NCBI GenBank assembly: GCA_038260305.1
Contig: JBBSNY010000012.1
Span: 46,281 to 110,280, forward strand
DNA: 64,000 nucleotides
Direction: 5' to 3'
Origin: CADCVQ01 sp038260305
GTDB lineage: Bacteria > Actinomycetota > Thermoleophilia > Solirubrobacterales > Solirubrobacteraceae
Shown here: positions 42,755-51,201 of the stretch, one piece after another
How the letters are laid out: each line of letters opens with the position of its first letter
How positions within the stretch are numbered: the first letter of the stretch is position 1
Program-made: the position numbers and the translations under genes
The notes under the pieces: generated by a model
Database searches by the model: none
Seen by the model: only the letters and a program-made list of their open reading frames with translations
What the model was told of the DNA's origin: nothing

Positions 42755-43096
42755 ATGAGCCCACGTTCATCCATCGTCACCGTCATCACCGTCGCCGCGA
42801 CCGTCGTTGCGCTCGCGAACACGGCCGGCGCATCCGCCGCGCAGCGCGCCCTGAACACCACCACCGCCACACCGTCGCACGTCGCGACGCAGACCACGGC
42901 CGTCGCGATCACGGCGTTCCCGACGGGCGGCCAGGGCAGCGGCAGCGAGGCGACGTGCGCCGCCTACACCCGCCTGCTGCAGCGCGACGCGCTCGCCATC
43001 AAGTACACCGAGGGCCTGGCCCAGCAGGCATCGCAGGCGCTGCTCGACGACGACGTCGACACCGCGATGGATGCCGGCTGCGCCGTCCTCTTCTAG
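42755..43096 (+). CDS. Small secreted protein
   Basis: 113 residues. Signal peptide SSIVTVITVAATVVALANTA with cleavage near GASA-AQ, then a Thr/Ala-rich stretch and a helical end with two Cys (EATCAAYTRLLQ, DAGCAVLF). GAGGGGG lies upstream of ATG 42755. No family recognised. A GGTGT-GCTT-ACACC mini-palindrome sits at 42666-42679 in the leader region. Confidence 0.6.
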   Translation: MSPRSSIVTVITVAATVVALANTAGASAAQRALNTTTATPSHVATQTTAVAITAFPTGGQGSGSEATCAAYTRLLQRDALAIKYTEGLAQQASQALLDDDVDTAMDAGCAVLF

Positions 43097-43176
43097 TCGC
43101 GGCGGCCTGCCGGCGTCGTGGCCGCGCGCGCGGCGGCGGCTTGACGTGGCGAGCGCGGTCGCCTAAGAGATCGGAT

Positions 43177-43869
43177 GTGCCAATCGACCACCGCGACGAG
43201 CTCGACGGCCCGCGCCCTGCGAACGCCGTCGAGCTGCAGGCCGTGATCTACGAGGAGCGCAAGGGCGTCGCGTTCCTCCAGGTCCGCGACGCGAGCGGCG
43301 AGCTGCGCATCGTGTCGCTCGGCGACCGCGAACGGCTCGTGATCGGGCGCAACCCGGCGGCGCACCTGTGCATCGACTGGGACGGCGAGGTCTCGGGCCT
43401 GCACGCGCAGGTCGAGCGCGCCGCGAGCGAGTACACGCTCGACGACGCGGGGCTGTCGCGCAACGGCTCGTTCGTCAACGGCGAGCGGTTGCACGGACGC
43501 CGCCGGCTGCACGACGGCGACATGCTGCGCTTCGGCCGCACGGCGGTCGCCATCCGGATCCCGCAGGCGACCGGAACGGCGGCGACGATCCTCGCCGGCG
43601 ACGCATGGACGGCGCCGGCCCTGTCCTCACAACAGCGCAAGGTCCTGACCGCGCTGTGTCGTCCGATGATCGACGGCGACCCGACCGCAACGCCGGCCAC
43701 CAATCAGGAGATCGCCGACGAGCTGTTTCTCAGCGTCGAGGCGATCAAGGTCCACCTCCGCGCCCTGTTCGAGAAGTTCGACGTCGCCGAGCTCGCCCAG
43801 AACCGCAAGCGCCGGGCGCTCGCGTCGCGCGCGCTGCGGAGCGGGCTCGGCGGCCGGCGCGAGGGCTGA
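43177..43869 (+). CDS. FHA domain protein with C-terminal winged helix
   Basis: 230 residues. Forkhead-associated domain at about 50-130, with the phosphothreonine-binding pattern LVIGRNPAAHLCIDWDGEVS, GLHAQVERAA and SRNGSFVNGERL. A C-terminal LuxR-like or winged helix at about 165-215 (TNQEIADELFLSVEAIKVHL, RALFEKFDVAELAQNRK). The domain order suggests a regulator that responds to Ser/Thr kinase signals. GTG 43177 chosen from the frame; the ATG at 43175 is out of frame. Confidence 0.85.
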   Translation: MPIDHRDELDGPRPANAVELQAVIYEERKGVAFLQVRDASGELRIVSLGDRERLVIGRNPAAHLCIDWDGEVSGLHAQVERAASEYTLDDAGLSRNGSFVNGERLHGRRRLHDGDMLRFGRTAVAIRIPQATGTAATILAGDAWTAPALSSQQRKVLTALCRPMIDGDPTATPATNQEIADELFLSVEAIKVHLRALFEKFDVAELAQNRKRRALASRALRSGLGGRREG

Positions 43870-43903
43870 GGGCACGCGCCCGCGATCGCGCCGCGGGCGG
43901 CCC

Positions 43904-43909
43904 TACGCT
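43904..43909 (+). promoter_or_regulatory. Leaderless -10 box TACGCT
   Basis: TACGCT lies 7 nt before GTG 43917 of the acyl-CoA ligase, with no ribosome binding site between. Confidence 0.45.
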
Positions 43910-43916
43910 TGGTGGC

Positions 43917-45419
43917 GTGGGGCACCCAGCGGCGGAGATCTCTTGCTGGATCGCCGATGCGGCGGAGCGGAGCCCCGACAAGGTCGCCATTCAGTTCGAG
44001 GACCGCGAGATCACCTACGGCGCACTGGAGCAGCGGGTGGCACGGCTCGCCGGCGGGATCTCCAGTCGCGAGGGAATCGCGGAGGGCGATCGGGTCGCGT
44101 ACCTCGGCCAGAACGCGCCGGAGCTGCTGGACCTGCTGTTCGCGTGCGCCCGTCTGGGCGCGATCCTCGTTCCACTGAGCGCACGCATGCCGGCGCCGGA
44201 GCTCGAGGTCGTGCTCGCGAACACCGAGCCCGCGGCCCTCGTCGCCGAGGACGAGTTCGCGCCGACGGCGCGCGACGCCGGTGGCGATCTGGGCCTCACG
44301 GTCATCCCGTTCGCAGACCTGACCGCGCTGCTTCACGGCGCGCCCGAGCTGCGCTGCGATCCGGACCGCTCGCTCCGCACGCCCTTGCTGATCATCAACA
44401 CGTCGGGGACGACCGGGCCGACGAAGGGCGCGGTGCTGACGCACGAGATGCTGCACTTCAACGCCCTGAACGTCGCCGCCGCCGTCGGGCTCTCGCCGGC
44501 GGACGAGGTGCTGACGAACGGGCCGCTCTACAACACCGGGCCGATGAACATCCTCACGACGCCGGCCCTTGCCGCGGGCGCGACCGTGACGATCCAGCGC
44601 GAGTTCGAGCCGGGGGCGATGCTCCAGGAGATCGAGGACCGGGCGATCACGCTCGCGATCTCGGCGCCCGCGATGACGAAGGCGCTGGTCGCGCACGAGC
44701 GTTGGGAGACCACGGACCTGTCCAGCCTGCGATGCGTGATCACCGGCTCGACGACCGTCCGCGAGGGCGTGCTGGCGCCGTGGTTTCATCGTGGTGTCTG
44801 CGTCCTGCAGGACTACGGGCTCACCGAGGCGATGCCGGTCGTCACGATCGTCCCGCGCGAGGACGCCCGCCGGCTGCGCCGCACCGCGGGACGGCCGGTC
44901 GAGCACTGCCGCGTGCGGATCGCGGCCGACGACGGCTCGCCGGTGCAGGCCGGGGAGGTCGGCGAGGTGCTCGTGCAGGGCCCGACCGTCATGCCCGAGT
45001 ACTGGCGCAACCCGGAGGCCACCCGCGAGGCGTTCCACGCCGACGGCTGGCTGCGAACGGGCGACGCCGGGGTGCTGGACGACGACGGCATGCTGACGAT
45101 CGTCGACCGCATCAAGGAGGTCATCATCGTCGGCAGCTACAACGTGTACCCGGCCGACGTCGAGGCGGTGCTGGCGAGTTGCGACGAGATCGCCGAGTCG
45201 GCGGTGGTCGGACGCCCGGACGACGAGCTCGGGGAGGTGCCGGTCGCATTCGTCGTCCTGCGCGAGGAGGGCTCGATGAGTGCTTCGCAGGTCCGCGCCC
45301 TCTTCGACGGGGAGCTCGCCGCGTACAAGCACCCGCGCGACGTCATTTTCAAGGATGACCTCCCGCGCAGCGCGATCGGCAAGGTGCGCAAGTCCGAGCT
45401 GCGCCGGTCGCTGCCGTGA
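43917..45419 (+). CDS. AMP-dependent acyl-CoA synthetase/ligase
   Basis: 500 residues of the ANL superfamily. P-loop-like IINTSGTTGPTKGAVLTH, adenine/substrate region VLQDYGLTEAMPVV, hinge GWLRTGDAGVLDDDGML and DRIKEVIIVGSYNVYPADVE, catalytic Lys in PRSAIGKVRKSELRR. It activates a carboxylic acid to an acyl-AMP and then acyl-CoA. A fatty-acid-like or aromatic acid substrate is likely, but not readable. The leaderless GTG is supported by TACGCT 7 nt upstream. Its stop overlaps the start of a DNA methyltransferase gene (GTGA). Confidence 0.9.
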   Translation: MGHPAAEISCWIADAAERSPDKVAIQFEDREITYGALEQRVARLAGGISSREGIAEGDRVAYLGQNAPELLDLLFACARLGAILVPLSARMPAPELEVVLANTEPAALVAEDEFAPTARDAGGDLGLTVIPFADLTALLHGAPELRCDPDRSLRTPLLIINTSGTTGPTKGAVLTHEMLHFNALNVAAAVGLSPADEVLTNGPLYNTGPMNILTTPALAAGATVTIQREFEPGAMLQEIEDRAITLAISAPAMTKALVAHERWETTDLSSLRCVITGSTTVREGVLAPWFHRGVCVLQDYGLTEAMPVVTIVPREDARRLRRTAGRPVEHCRVRIAADDGSPVQAGEVGEVLVQGPTVMPEYWRNPEATREAFHADGWLRTGDAGVLDDDGMLTIVDRIKEVIIVGSYNVYPADVEAVLASCDEIAESAVVGRPDDELGEVPVAFVVLREEGSMSASQVRALFDGELAAYKHPRDVIFKDDLPRSAIGKVRKSELRRSLP

Positions 45420-47077
45420 GAACCGCGGAGCAGACGTCGGCGGCGAGGCTGCGCGGCGGCTTCTACACACCCGACGCGCTCGTTGACCTGTGCCTGCGGC
45501 GCGTCGGCGAGCTCGTCCCGCGCGGGGCGCTGCGGGTGCTCGAGCCGAGTGCCGGCGACGGGGCGTTCGTGCGTGGGATCGGCCGGTCGGCCGAGCTGCG
45601 CGGCCGCGTCTCGCACTTGCAGGCGATCGAGCCGCTGGAGATCGAGGCCGAGAAGGTGCGCCGGGCGCTGCGCGGCGCGGGACTGACCGGTGCGGTCTCA
45701 CGGGAGAGCGCGATCGCTTGGGCCGCAGGCACCGTCGAGACGTATGACGTCGCCGTCGGCAACCCGCCATTCGTGCGCTACCAGTTCGCGTGCGCGGCCG
45801 ACCGTGTGGCGGCGGGCAATCTCGGCGACCGCACGGGGCTGCATCTCACGGCCGTCGGCAATCTCTGGATCGGGGTCCTGCTCGGGGCGCTGTCGCGCCT
45901 GCGGGCCGGCGGCGCGTTCGCGTTCGTCGTCCCGAGCGAATGCCTGACCGGCGTCTCGGCGTCTGTCGTGCGCGACTGGCTCGTGCGCGAGTGCGAGGCC
46001 GTGCGGCTCGACCTGTTCGCGCCGAGCTCGTTTCCGGACGTGCTACAGGAGGTGCTCGTGCTCAGCGGTCGGCGTGGCGCGAAGCCGGCGACGTCGCTGG
46101 GGCTGCGCCTCGTCGAGGAGCCCGCCGGCGGCGAGCGGATCGACCGGGCGCACCACGTCGGGGCGGGCCAGACGTGGACGAAGTACCTCCTCTCGCCACA
46201 TCAGGTCGCCGCGCTCGAGGCCGCGGCGGCCGATGAGCGCGTCACACGCCTCGGCGGGCTCGTCGCCTTCGAGGTGAGCATCGTGACCGGGGCGAACGCC
46301 TTCTTCACCGTCACGGCATCCGAGCTTGAGCGCCACGGTCTCCACGACTGGGCGCGGCCGCTGCTGCCGCGCATCCGCCACGCCGCCGGCCTGCGCTACA
46401 CGCCCGTCGACCACGCAGCGACCGAGGCCGCGAACGCTCGTGCGCACGTGCTCGACTTCTCGGCCGGCCGGCCAGACCCTCGGGGCGCGGCGCGCGCATA
46501 CCTCGAGGACGGCGAGAGCCAGGGGCTGCCCGCCCGCTACAAGTGCCGCATCCGCGAGCCGTGGTATCGCGTCCCCGGCATCAGGGCCGGCGAGCTGCTG
46601 CTGTCCAAGCGCAGCCACCGCTTCCCCCGCGTCGTCGTCAACGAGGCCGGCGTCTTCACGACCGACACGATCTACCGAGGGCGCATGCTCACCCCCGACC
46701 TCACGCCGCGGGCGATCGCCGCGAACTTCCATAACTCGCAGACGCTGCTCAGCGCCGAGCTCGAAGGGCGCAGCTTCGGCGGCGGTGTGCTCGAGCTCGT
46801 GCCATCCGAGGTCGGGCGCCTGGCGCTGCACGCCGACGAGCCGCCGGCGACGCTCATGGACGAGCTCGACGCGATCGCCCGCAGCGCGGCCGACCCAGAG
46901 GCACTCGTGCGCGCGAGCGATGCGAGCCTCGTGCGGCGCGGGCTCGTTGAGGCGGATGTCCTCGCCGCACTGGGGAACGCGCGGCGCCTGCTCGTGGCCC
47001 GCCGCCTCGCCCGCAACCGCCGCGGCGCCGGGGTGTCACAGCAGGACGAGGGCAACGACGTCGCCGCCGCGGGGTGA
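45416..47077 (+). CDS. Adenine-specific DNA methyltransferase (N6, Eco57I/TaqI-like)
   Basis: 553 residues. Motif X GGFYTPDALVD near residue 15, SAM-binding VLEPSAGDGAFVRGI near 42-56, catalytic AVGNPPFVRY near 113, and AFVVPSECLTG. The C-terminal half (LSPHQVAALEAAAADERVTR, GRMLTPDLTPRAIAANFHNS) resembles TaqI-type target recognition. No nuclease domain, and no restriction partner in the neighbourhood, so it is probably an orphan or part of a split system. It starts by GTGA overlap with an acyl-CoA ligase gene, an unusual partner. Confidence 0.85.
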   Translation: MRTAEQTSAARLRGGFYTPDALVDLCLRRVGELVPRGALRVLEPSAGDGAFVRGIGRSAELRGRVSHLQAIEPLEIEAEKVRRALRGAGLTGAVSRESAIAWAAGTVETYDVAVGNPPFVRYQFACAADRVAAGNLGDRTGLHLTAVGNLWIGVLLGALSRLRAGGAFAFVVPSECLTGVSASVVRDWLVRECEAVRLDLFAPSSFPDVLQEVLVLSGRRGAKPATSLGLRLVEEPAGGERIDRAHHVGAGQTWTKYLLSPHQVAALEAAAADERVTRLGGLVAFEVSIVTGANAFFTVTASELERHGLHDWARPLLPRIRHAAGLRYTPVDHAATEAANARAHVLDFSAGRPDPRGAARAYLEDGESQGLPARYKCRIREPWYRVPGIRAGELLLSKRSHRFPRVVVNEAGVFTTDTIYRGRMLTPDLTPRAIAANFHNSQTLLSAELEGRSFGGGVLELVPSEVGRLALHADEPPATLMDELDAIARSAADPEALVRASDASLVRRGLVEADVLAALGNARRLLVARRLARNRRGAGVSQQDEGNDVAAAG

Positions 47078-47113
47078 TGGGAAATGGGTTGATGCCCACC
47101 GGTTGCGGCGCGA

Positions 47114-47132
47114 CTACCGTCCCCAGCGGCTA
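47114..47132 (+). repeat. 19-bp sequence also present inverted at 63921-63939
   Basis: CTACCGTCCCCAGCGGCTA here is the exact reverse complement of 63921-63939. The match ends precisely at both borders. It lies in the 375-bp gap (47078-47452), which has no gene I can recognise but does hold a strong promoter. Confidence 0.6.
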
Positions 47133-47246
47133 GGGAAAGGGTCATGAAATCGCGCCGCGTAAGAAGGTCGAGACCCAGCCGGCCATCGTAGGACGGCCGT
47201 TTGCTCCTGGCGCGTCAGCACGCGCAACAAACGCACGTCGCTGCCG

Positions 47247-47274
47247 TTGACGCACGGCACAGTGGTGGTATAAA
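47247..47274 (+). promoter_or_regulatory. Near-consensus promoter (TTGACG-16-TATAAA)
   Basis: TTGACG (47247-47252) and TATAAA (47269-47274), 16 bp apart, are one of the best sigma-A-type matches in the window. Transcription should begin near 47281, directly before a run of ten G. It would drive the encapsulin remnant and possibly the membrane protein. Confidence 0.6.
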
Positions 47275-47285
47275 CGAGCGCTCCT

Positions 47286-47295
47286 GGGGGGGGGG
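47286..47295 (+). repeat. G10 homopolymer just after a predicted transcription start
   Basis: Ten consecutive G about 5 nt after the predicted transcript start. Such tracts can slip and alter length. Confidence 0.7.
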
Positions 47296-47452
47296 TTCGT
47301 CGGTGGCTAGGCACGGAACGGGGGAACGGTGCTGGTCTGTGTATGGGCGGCGAGCGTTGACGCGTCGTGCGATTGTCGGTGCGCCGGACCACGGACAGCG
47401 CGCTCGCGAGAGCACCGCCTAGGGGACCATCCCAACGCGGAGGCAGTAACCC

Positions 47453-47662
47453 ATGACCGAACCTGAGGCAGCGGACCCCGCTCCGCGGCTCAGCCTTGGA
47501 ACCGCGCCTGCGCGGAATATCGCGACGACGACCAAGCCCAAGCCGCAGATGCGGGCCGTGAAGGGCCTCCGGCGGGCGCGCTTGGAACGAGGCCGAGGCG
47601 TCGCGGCAGCTCGACGCCGATCACCGTTGAGATCGGCGCAGGTACCTGCTGCCTGCGCATAA
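47453..47662 (+). pseudogene. N-terminal remnant of a family 2 encapsulin shell gene
   Basis: ATG 47453 with GGAGG upstream encodes 69 residues. Residues 13-33 (PRLSLGTAPARNIATTT then KPKPQM) closely follow the N-terminal arm I know from family 2 encapsulin shell proteins (pattern LSLGTAAARNLATTTK, then PQM). After PQM the frame turns into an Arg-rich sequence with no encapsulin similarity and stops; the shell fold is absent in all frames nearby. It looks like the intact 5' end of a gene whose body was lost. It could also be a short live peptide. Confidence 0.45.
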
Positions 47663-47686
47663 CCCCTGGTCGGTCGGAGGAGCGAA

Positions 47687-48645
47687 ATGTCCATCAAGTC
47701 CATCGTCATCGTCGCGGGACTGATCGTGGTGCAGGTGCTGCTGGGGCTCCTGATGCTCAGCGTCTACCACTCTCCGAAGCTGCACGAGCTCCCCGTCGCG
47801 GTCGTCGCTCGGGGGCGATGGCCGAAGGGCTCGTCAAGCAGCTCGACGGCACGCCGGAGCTCAAGGTGCAGCTCGTCGGCAGCGGCGACGAGGCACGCGC
47901 GCTGATCGAGAAGCGTGAGATCTATGGCGCCTACGCCCCGCACGCGAAGTCGAGCACGATCCTCGTCGCCAGCGCCGCGAGCCCCGTCATCGCCGGCGTG
48001 GTGCCACAGATCTTCGCGCCGGTCGACGCCGCGCGCAAGGTGCAGGCCAAGGTCACCGACGTCAAGCCGCTGCCGAAGGGCGACAGCGGCGGTGCATCCG
48101 GCTACTTCGTCGGCCTCATCGCGATCATCGGCGGCGTCCTCACGGGCTGGATGCTTGAGCTGCTCGTTCCGAGCATCAAGCGCGGGCCGGTGGCGACGGC
48201 CATCCGGCTCGCGACGATCGCGGTGTTCAGCATCCTCTCCGGGCTTGCGCTCGCCTTGATCGCCAAGTCGATCGGTGCGTTCGAGGACAACGTCCTGGAC
48301 GTGACGCTCGCGGTCGCGCTGACGCTCTTCGGCGTGTCGACGGTGCAATGCGGCTACACGGCGGTGCTTGGCGGCACGTTCGGGCTCGCGTTCGGGCTGA
48401 CCGTGTTCATCCTGCTCGGGGTGCTGATCGCGTCGGGTGGCGCGAGCGCGCCGGAGTTCCTGCCGGACGTGTGGAACACGATCGGCGGCCCGCTGCCGCC
48501 CCGCGCGACGATGGAGTTCGTCAAGGACCACGCCTACTTCGCTGGCAAGGGAGCCGAAACGCCGCTACTCGTGCTCCTGATCTATGTCGCGATGGGCTCG
48601 GTCTCGATGCTCGCCTTCAGCTTCATCCCCTGGAAGAAGCGCTAA
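47687..48645 (+). pseudogene. Frameshifted membrane protein (DUF3533/YhgE-like)
   Basis: Two frames complete one protein of about 319 residues. Frame 1 from ATG 47687 (GGAGGAGCGAA upstream) gives a membrane helix and KLHELPVAVVA. From 47818 another frame continues AEGLVKQLDGTPELKVQLVG, KREIYGAYAPHAKSS, and then five or so helices (IAIIGGVLTGWMLELLVPS, IRLATIAVFSILSGLALALI, FGLTVFILLGVLIASGG). The break lies at GGGGG 47811-47815; adding one G restores the frame. The layout (one helix, large outer domain, helix bundle) matches DUF3533/YhgE-type ABC-2-like proteins. Confidence 0.65.
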
Positions 48646-48787
48646 CCGCTGCCGCGCCCCGGCTGACCGCGCGCTGCGGTCGGCCGGGTCGACCGGCTTC
48701 TCACCGGATCCGATGCGCCATCCGCCGGAAGGAATACCTCGCGCACGTGCGAATAAGGCCGACGTGTCCGCAATCTCGGAGGTTCCC

Positions 48788-49555
48788 GTGCAGAAGAAGG
48801 CCAGGATCATCGCCTTCGCCAACCAGAAGGGCGGCGTGGCGAAGACCACGACCACCCTCAACCTGGCGGCCGCCTTCGCCGAGACCGGCCATCGCGTCAT
48901 GTGCGTGGACATGGATCCGCAGGGCAATCTCACGATGTCGCAGGGCATCGATCCGGACACGCTCGAGTTGTCGATGTACGACGTCCTCGTGCATCACATC
49001 CCGATCAAGCAGGTCGTCGCCAAGCGCGAGATCGACGTCGCATGCGCCTCGATCGACCTCGCCGGCGCCGAGATCGCGATGTCGACGCAGATCGGCCGCG
49101 AGCGCTCGCTGGCCAAGGCGCTCAAGAGCGTCGAGGACGACTACGACTTCATCTGCATCGACACTCCGCCGTCGCTCGGGCTGCTCACGATCAACGCCCT
49201 GACGGCCGCACACAAGGTGATCGTCCCCGTGCAGTGCGAGTATCTGTCGATGCGCGGACTGCTGCAGCTGCAGAACACCCTTCAGATGATTCGCGAGAAC
49301 CTCAACCCCGACGTCCAGATCGAGGGCATCCTGCCGACGATGATGGACATGCGGACGGTTCACGCCAAGGAGGCGATCGAGATCCTCGAGGAGAACTTCG
49401 GCGACCGCCTGTTCGCCTCGCGGATCAAGAAGACCGTGCGGTTTGCGGAAGCGCCGGTCCAGGGCATGTCCGTGCTGAAGTACGATCCGGACGGCACCGC
49501 CGCCCAGTCCTATCGCGATCTCGCGAAGGAGGTTCTCGCTCATGGCATCCGGTAA
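48788..49555 (+). CDS. ParA/Soj/MinD-family ATPase
   Basis: 255 residues. Deviant Walker A ANQKGGVAKTTTTLNLAAA, VDMDPQGNLT, Walker B-like FICIDTPPSLGLLTINAL, and the QCEYLSMRGLLQL/EGILPTMMD segments of chromosome-type ParA. GTG 48788 has GGAGG five bases upstream. There is no parB beside it; instead the 3' end overlaps ftsZ by 14 bp, suggesting that it positions the division ring rather than, or besides, segregating DNA (inference). Confidence 0.88.
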   Translation: MQKKARIIAFANQKGGVAKTTTTLNLAAAFAETGHRVMCVDMDPQGNLTMSQGIDPDTLELSMYDVLVHHIPIKQVVAKREIDVACASIDLAGAEIAMSTQIGRERSLAKALKSVEDDYDFICIDTPPSLGLLTINALTAAHKVIVPVQCEYLSMRGLLQLQNTLQMIRENLNPDVQIEGILPTMMDMRTVHAKEAIEILEENFGDRLFASRIKKTVRFAEAPVQGMSVLKYDPDGTAAQSYRDLAKEVLAHGIR

Positions 49556-51134
49556 GCGCGCGAGCATGCGGGAGGGCCCGCTTGCAGCGCTGTTCCGCAA
49601 GACCGAAGAGGATGCCGCGCAGGCCACCGAGCCCGAGGGCGCGACCGACGTCGCCGCCACGCCGCTGCCGAAGGCCGTGGATCCGATCCCCACGCCGATC
49701 GAGGAGATCCCGGCGCGCGAGGTCCCGCACCCGTCGCTCGCGATCCGCGACGAGCACGTCGAGATCGAGCCGGACGCCCGCATCCCCTCGCCGCAGGAGC
49801 GCCTGCGCCACGCCTTCTCGTCAGAGCTCGACATCCCTGAGGACTTCATGGCGCCCGCCCCCGAGCCCGAGGCGCGGCCCGGCCGGATCCGCAGCGCGAG
49901 CCTCGATCGCGAGGAGCGCGACGCGTTCGCGCGCCCCGACACCGGTCGCGAGACGCCCTTCGGCCAGGCGAAGCCCGCCGGCCAGCCCGTGCTGCGCGTC
50001 GTCGGCGTCGGCGGCGGCGGCTCGAACGCCGTCAATCGCATGGTCGAGGCCGAGGTCAACGGCGTCGAGTTCTTCGCCGTCAACACCGACCTGCAGTCGC
50101 TGCAGCAGTCGCTTGCGCACGAGACGCTGCACATCGGCGCGAAGCTCACCCGCGGCCTGGGCTCCGGCTCTAACCCCGAGCTCGGCCGGGCCTCCGCGAT
50201 GGAGGAGTACGACCGCATCAAGGCGATGCTCAAGGGCTCGGACATGATCTTCATCACGGCCGGCGCCGGCGGCGGCACGGGCACGGGCGCGGCGCCCGTC
50301 ATCGCCCGCATCGCTCGCGAGCTCGGCGCACTGACCGTCGGCATCGTCACGAAGCCGTTTGGCTTCGAGGGCACGCGCCGGCGCGAGCAGGCCGAGGCCG
50401 GCATCGCGGCGCTCAAGGACGAGGTCGACACGATGATCGTCGTGCCGAACAACCGCCTGCTCGCCGTGCTCGACAAGCAGACCTCGATGGTCGAGGCGTT
50501 CCGCGTCGCCGACGACGTCCTGCGCCAGGGCGTGCAGGGCATCTCCGACCTCGTCACTCTGCCCGGCCTCATCAACCTCGACTTCGCCGACGTGCGGACG
50601 ATCATGTCCAACGCCGGCAACGCGCTGCTCGGCATCGGCATGGGCTCGGGCGAGAACCGCGCGATCACCGCCGCCGAGCAGGCCGTCGCCTCGCCGTTGC
50701 TCGAGACAAGCATGGAGGGCGCGCACTCGATCCTGCTGTCGATCACCGGGGGCCGCGATCTCTCGCTGTGGGAGATCAACGAGGCCGCAAAGACCGTCTC
50801 GGCGGCCGCGCACCCCGAGGCGAACATCATCTTCGGCGCGATGATCGACGAGACGCTCGAGGACCAGGTCTGGGTGACGGTCGTCGCGACCGGCTACGAC
50901 GGCGCCCAGCGCGGGCGGCGCCTCGAGGAGCCCAAGGGCGAGGTTCGCGTCCAGCGCCGCATGCAGCCGCCGTCGCCCCCGGTCGACTACGTCGAGCGCG
51001 GCGAGGAGCTGCGTCGTCGCGCCACCGCCGCCGTGCAGACCCGTGAGCGCGACCGTGAGCCCGAGCCCGCGCGCCGGTCCGGCCTGCGCGTCACCGAGCT
51101 CGACGTGCCCGAGTTCATCCCGCGCGGCCGCTGA
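49542..51134 (+). CDS. ftsZ: Cell division protein FtsZ with a long N-terminal extension
   Basis: 530 residues. The tubulin-like GTPase begins only near residue 148 (LRVVGVGGGGSNAVNRMVEA) and includes the signature AGAGGGTGTGAAPVIA near 240 and NLDFADVRTIMSNAGNALLG. A C-terminal tail ends in ELDVPEFIPRGR, the conserved partner-binding peptide. The first 147 residues are extra: a basic start (GKRASMREGPLAALFRKTEE), then Pro/Glu/Ala-rich, probably disordered. The usual FtsZ begins about 10-20 residues before the GTPase. The ATG overlaps the ParA gene. No dcw-cluster genes (ftsQ, ftsW, mur) are adjacent. Confidence 0.93.
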   Translation: MASGKRASMREGPLAALFRKTEEDAAQATEPEGATDVAATPLPKAVDPIPTPIEEIPAREVPHPSLAIRDEHVEIEPDARIPSPQERLRHAFSSELDIPEDFMAPAPEPEARPGRIRSASLDREERDAFARPDTGRETPFGQAKPAGQPVLRVVGVGGGGSNAVNRMVEAEVNGVEFFAVNTDLQSLQQSLAHETLHIGAKLTRGLGSGSNPELGRASAMEEYDRIKAMLKGSDMIFITAGAGGGTGTGAAPVIARIARELGALTVGIVTKPFGFEGTRRREQAEAGIAALKDEVDTMIVVPNNRLLAVLDKQTSMVEAFRVADDVLRQGVQGISDLVTLPGLINLDFADVRTIMSNAGNALLGIGMGSGENRAITAAEQAVASPLLETSMEGAHSILLSITGGRDLSLWEINEAAKTVSAAAHPEANIIFGAMIDETLEDQVWVTVVATGYDGAQRGRRLEEPKGEVRVQRRMQPPSPPVDYVERGEELRRRATAAVQTRERDREPEPARRSGLRVTELDVPEFIPRGR

Positions 51135-51144
51135 GCGGCAGACC

Positions 51145-51180
51145 CAGCGCTGCGTCGTCGACCGTGACGCGCGGACGCTG
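51145..51180. terminator. Two-step hairpin between ftsZ and a converging lipoprotein gene
   Basis: CAGCG (51145-51149) pairs with CGCTG (51176-51180) and GCGTC (51152-51156) with GACGC (51166-51170). No T-tract. Modest. Confidence 0.3.
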
Positions 51181-51201
51181 AGCTCTCGCGCCTCCGCGGC
51201 G

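Noticed and set aside
45416..47077. A complete restriction-modification or BREX-type defence system
   Set aside because: Only a methyltransferase is present; no nuclease, specificity subunit, helicase or phosphatase gene lies within 10 kb on either side.
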